DNA from: Litoreibacter meonggei
Lineage (GTDB): Bacteria > Pseudomonadota > Alphaproteobacteria > Rhodobacterales > Rhodobacteraceae
DNA: 64,000 nt
Direction of reading: 5' to 3'
Assembly: GCF_003663885.1 (NCBI RefSeq)
Contig: NZ_RCCE01000002.1
Coordinates: 124,001-188,000, forward strand
Part shown: positions 62,876 to 64,000 of the stretch, piece by piece
Position numbering within the stretch: position 1 is the first letter of the stretch
How the letters are laid out: each line of letters starts with the position of its first letter
The notes under the pieces: generated by a model
What the model saw: only the letters and a program-made list of their open reading frames with translations
Told to the model about the DNA's origin: nothing
The model's database searches: none
Program-made: the position numbers and the translations under genes

Positions 62876-63637
62876 TCATTCGTCTTGCATGTCGGCTACA
62901 GCCGCCCGCGCACCCGCCAGCATCCATGCGTGTTCCGACGCCATCACGAACACGTTGAAGCCATAGCCCTCCCACGCTTTTGCCGTCTGCGCATTCGGCA
63001 CCCAGGTCACATAAGCCACTCCGGCCTTGCGGGCCGCATCGCCCACCCGCGTCATCGCCTCTTTCAGCTCGTCGTTGTCCACGGAGGTCGCGCCATAGGC
63101 CACCGAAAGGTCCGCAGGGCCGATGAACACACCGTCAACGCCCTCAGCGCCCGCGATGCCGGCAATATCCTCGACGCCTTCCGGCTCCTCGATCTGTGCG
63201 ATCACGACAGTCTCTGTGCGCGACTGCTCCAACACCTCCGCCATGGAACGTGTTGCGTAGCCCGCCCAACGGGTCGAGCCCGCGAAACCGCGTCCGCCGC
63301 GCCCGAACCGCGCGGCCTTGGCTATCGCGCGTGCTTTCTCGGCGCTGTCCACATGCGGCACCACGATGCCCACGGCCCCCGCATCCATCACCTTCAGGAT
63401 GTCATCCTCACCACCTGCGGGCACCCGCACCAGTGTCGGAAAATCCAGCGCCCGCGCCACTGCAAGGCAGGCGTCCAGCCGCATCCGGTCAAACGGCGCG
63501 TGTTCGGCATCGAGACAAATGAAGTCGAGACCGGACTTAGCCAGTATCTCCACCATCTCCACCGAAGGCGTCTTGACGAACGTGCCAAGCAGGCGGTCCC
63601 CCGATGCCATCCGCGCTTTGAAATCAGAAAATCCCAT
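62876..63637 (-). CDS. HpcH/HpaI-family class II aldolase
   Basis: Start at the ATG preceded by GGGGA, giving MGFSDFKARM; 38 further codons are open upstream but unlikely. A 253-aa TIM-barrel aldolase: LLGTFVKTPSVEMVEIL, DFICLDAEHAPFDRM with metal-binding Glu/Asp, VRVPAGGEDDILKVMDAGAVGIVVPHV, and IEEPEGVEDIAGIAGAEGVDGVFIGPADL. Members cleave 2-keto-4-hydroxy acids to pyruvate (or make 2-oxo-3-deoxysugars). Substrate not evident; divergent from the nuclease gene at the window edge. Confidence 0.88.
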   Translation of the reverse strand: MGFSDFKARMASGDRLLGTFVKTPSVEMVEILAKSGLDFICLDAEHAPFDRMRLDACLAVARALDFPTLVRVPAGGEDDILKVMDAGAVGIVVPHVDSAEKARAIAKAARFGRGGRGFAGSTRWAGYATRSMAEVLEQSRTETVVIAQIEEPEGVEDIAGIAGAEGVDGVFIGPADLSVAYGATSVDNDELKEAMTRVGDAARKAGVAYVTWVPNAQTAKAWEGYGFNVFVMASEHAWMLAGARAAVADMQDE

Positions 63638-63722
63638 GACCGTCCCCTTTTGACTATTCACACTATCAATACGCCAAAAACCAGCACTGGCAACCAATCC
63701 TGCCCCTGCTAAGTTGAGCGTC

Positions 63723-64000
63723 ATGGTTTTGCAATTCCAACCCGAAGGCATCTACTGCCCCGCAGGCGATTTCTACATCGACCCGTGGCGTCCGGTCCCC
63801 CGTGCGTTGATCACCCATGGCCATTCCGACCACGCCCGCTGGGGCCATGGCAGCTACCTCGCCACCAAGGCCGCTGCCCCCGTCATGCGTCTTCGCTTGG
63901 GTGACATCTCGCTCGATACCGTCAACTATGGCGAAACACGCCAGATCGGTAAGGCTCGCGTGTCCTTCCACCCCGCAGGCCACGTCCCCGGCTCCGCCCA
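63723..64000 (+). CDS. ligase-associated DNA exonuclease, 5' part
   Basis: The gene runs off the window. The visible 92 residues include the metallo-beta-lactamase HxHxDH motif in ITHGHSDHARWGH (about residues 30-42) and the opening FQPEGIYCPAGDFYIDPWRPV. These match the ligase-associated exonuclease family, usually encoded next to an ATP-dependent DNA ligase. It is divergent from the aldolase gene; start codon 86 bp from its ATG. Confidence 0.85.
   Translation, partial: MVLQFQPEGIYCPAGDFYIDPWRPVPRALITHGHSDHARWGHGSYLATKAAAPVMRLRLGDISLDTVNYGETRQIGKARVSFHPAGHVPGSA

Overview
The window reads as chromosomal DNA of a marine alphaproteobacterium of the Rhodobacteraceae/Roseobacter group. The evidence is gene content and order: the ligase-associated exonuclease start, DUF177-rpmF-plsX-fabH-ihfA-merR, dgt-argS-SPOR-nagZ-scpA-scpB, ccmABCD beside acnA, a GapR (DUF2312) protein, a double-length dCTP deaminase and a cysteine-poor DksA. 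Coding DNA is G+C rich with strong third-position bias, which produces many long but spurious antisense frames. No prophage, insertion sequence, CRISPR array or rRNA operon was seen.

Layout. 1-2.4 kb: 5' half of tRNA-Thr(UGU), a sulfotransferase-like protein, GapR, a small membrane protein and a xylose-dehydrogenase-like SDR. 2.7-7.9 kb: an acyl-CoA module in which a phosphotransferase and an acyl-CoA dehydrogenase are divergently transcribed; together they match the two halves of ACAD11, and a FadB/FadJ-type enzyme and a dienelactone hydrolase-like protein flank them. 8.0-11.4 kb: a sulfur-transferase/phosphatase-like gene, a three-subunit cobalt-type nitrile hydratase with its beta subunit split into two genes, a DMT exporter and a lipid A-type acyltransferase. 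11.4-20.5 kb: DUF1223, a methyltransferase, acnA, ccmABCD (no ccmG follows), an LdtR-like regulator, sdhE, an XRE regulator and aspartate aminotransferase. 20.6-26.5 kb is the most accessory-looking part: A+T-richer GFA and GST genes, a decayed DedA gene, hypothetical proteins, a CAP protein with a Pro-Glu repeat, a MATE pump and a Flp-like pilin.

26.5-37.4 kb: a lipoprotein, parE overlapping a secreted HNH nuclease, a 140-bp inverted repeat, two paralogous c-type cytochromes, a lipoprotein with an HExxH motif, an SDR, transport and oxidoreductase genes, an ABC-F ATPase, OlsB-like acyltransferase and BamE. 37.5-42.2 kb is the lipid/ribosome cluster and tRNA-Pro(GGG). 42.2-52.1 kb holds dcd, a DMT exporter, the dgt-to-scpB block and erpA. 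52.1-64 kb holds small secreted or lipoprotein genes, xth, a LysE exporter, dksA, a MoxR/DUF2927/small membrane protein/VWA cluster, a small secreted protein with a duplicated motif, an M48 protease, a PIN protein, rlmI, a 52-aa gene, an HpcH/HpaI aldolase and the start of a ligase-associated exonuclease.

Most of the window is housekeeping. The parts most worth following are the split-ACAD11 module with its neighbours, the split nitrile hydratase, the secreted protein with two copies of a 12-residue motif kept despite extensive synonymous change, the MoxR-DUF2927-VWA cluster, and the long inverted repeat after the secreted nuclease gene. All functional calls come from reading motifs and remembered family sequences; no database search was run.
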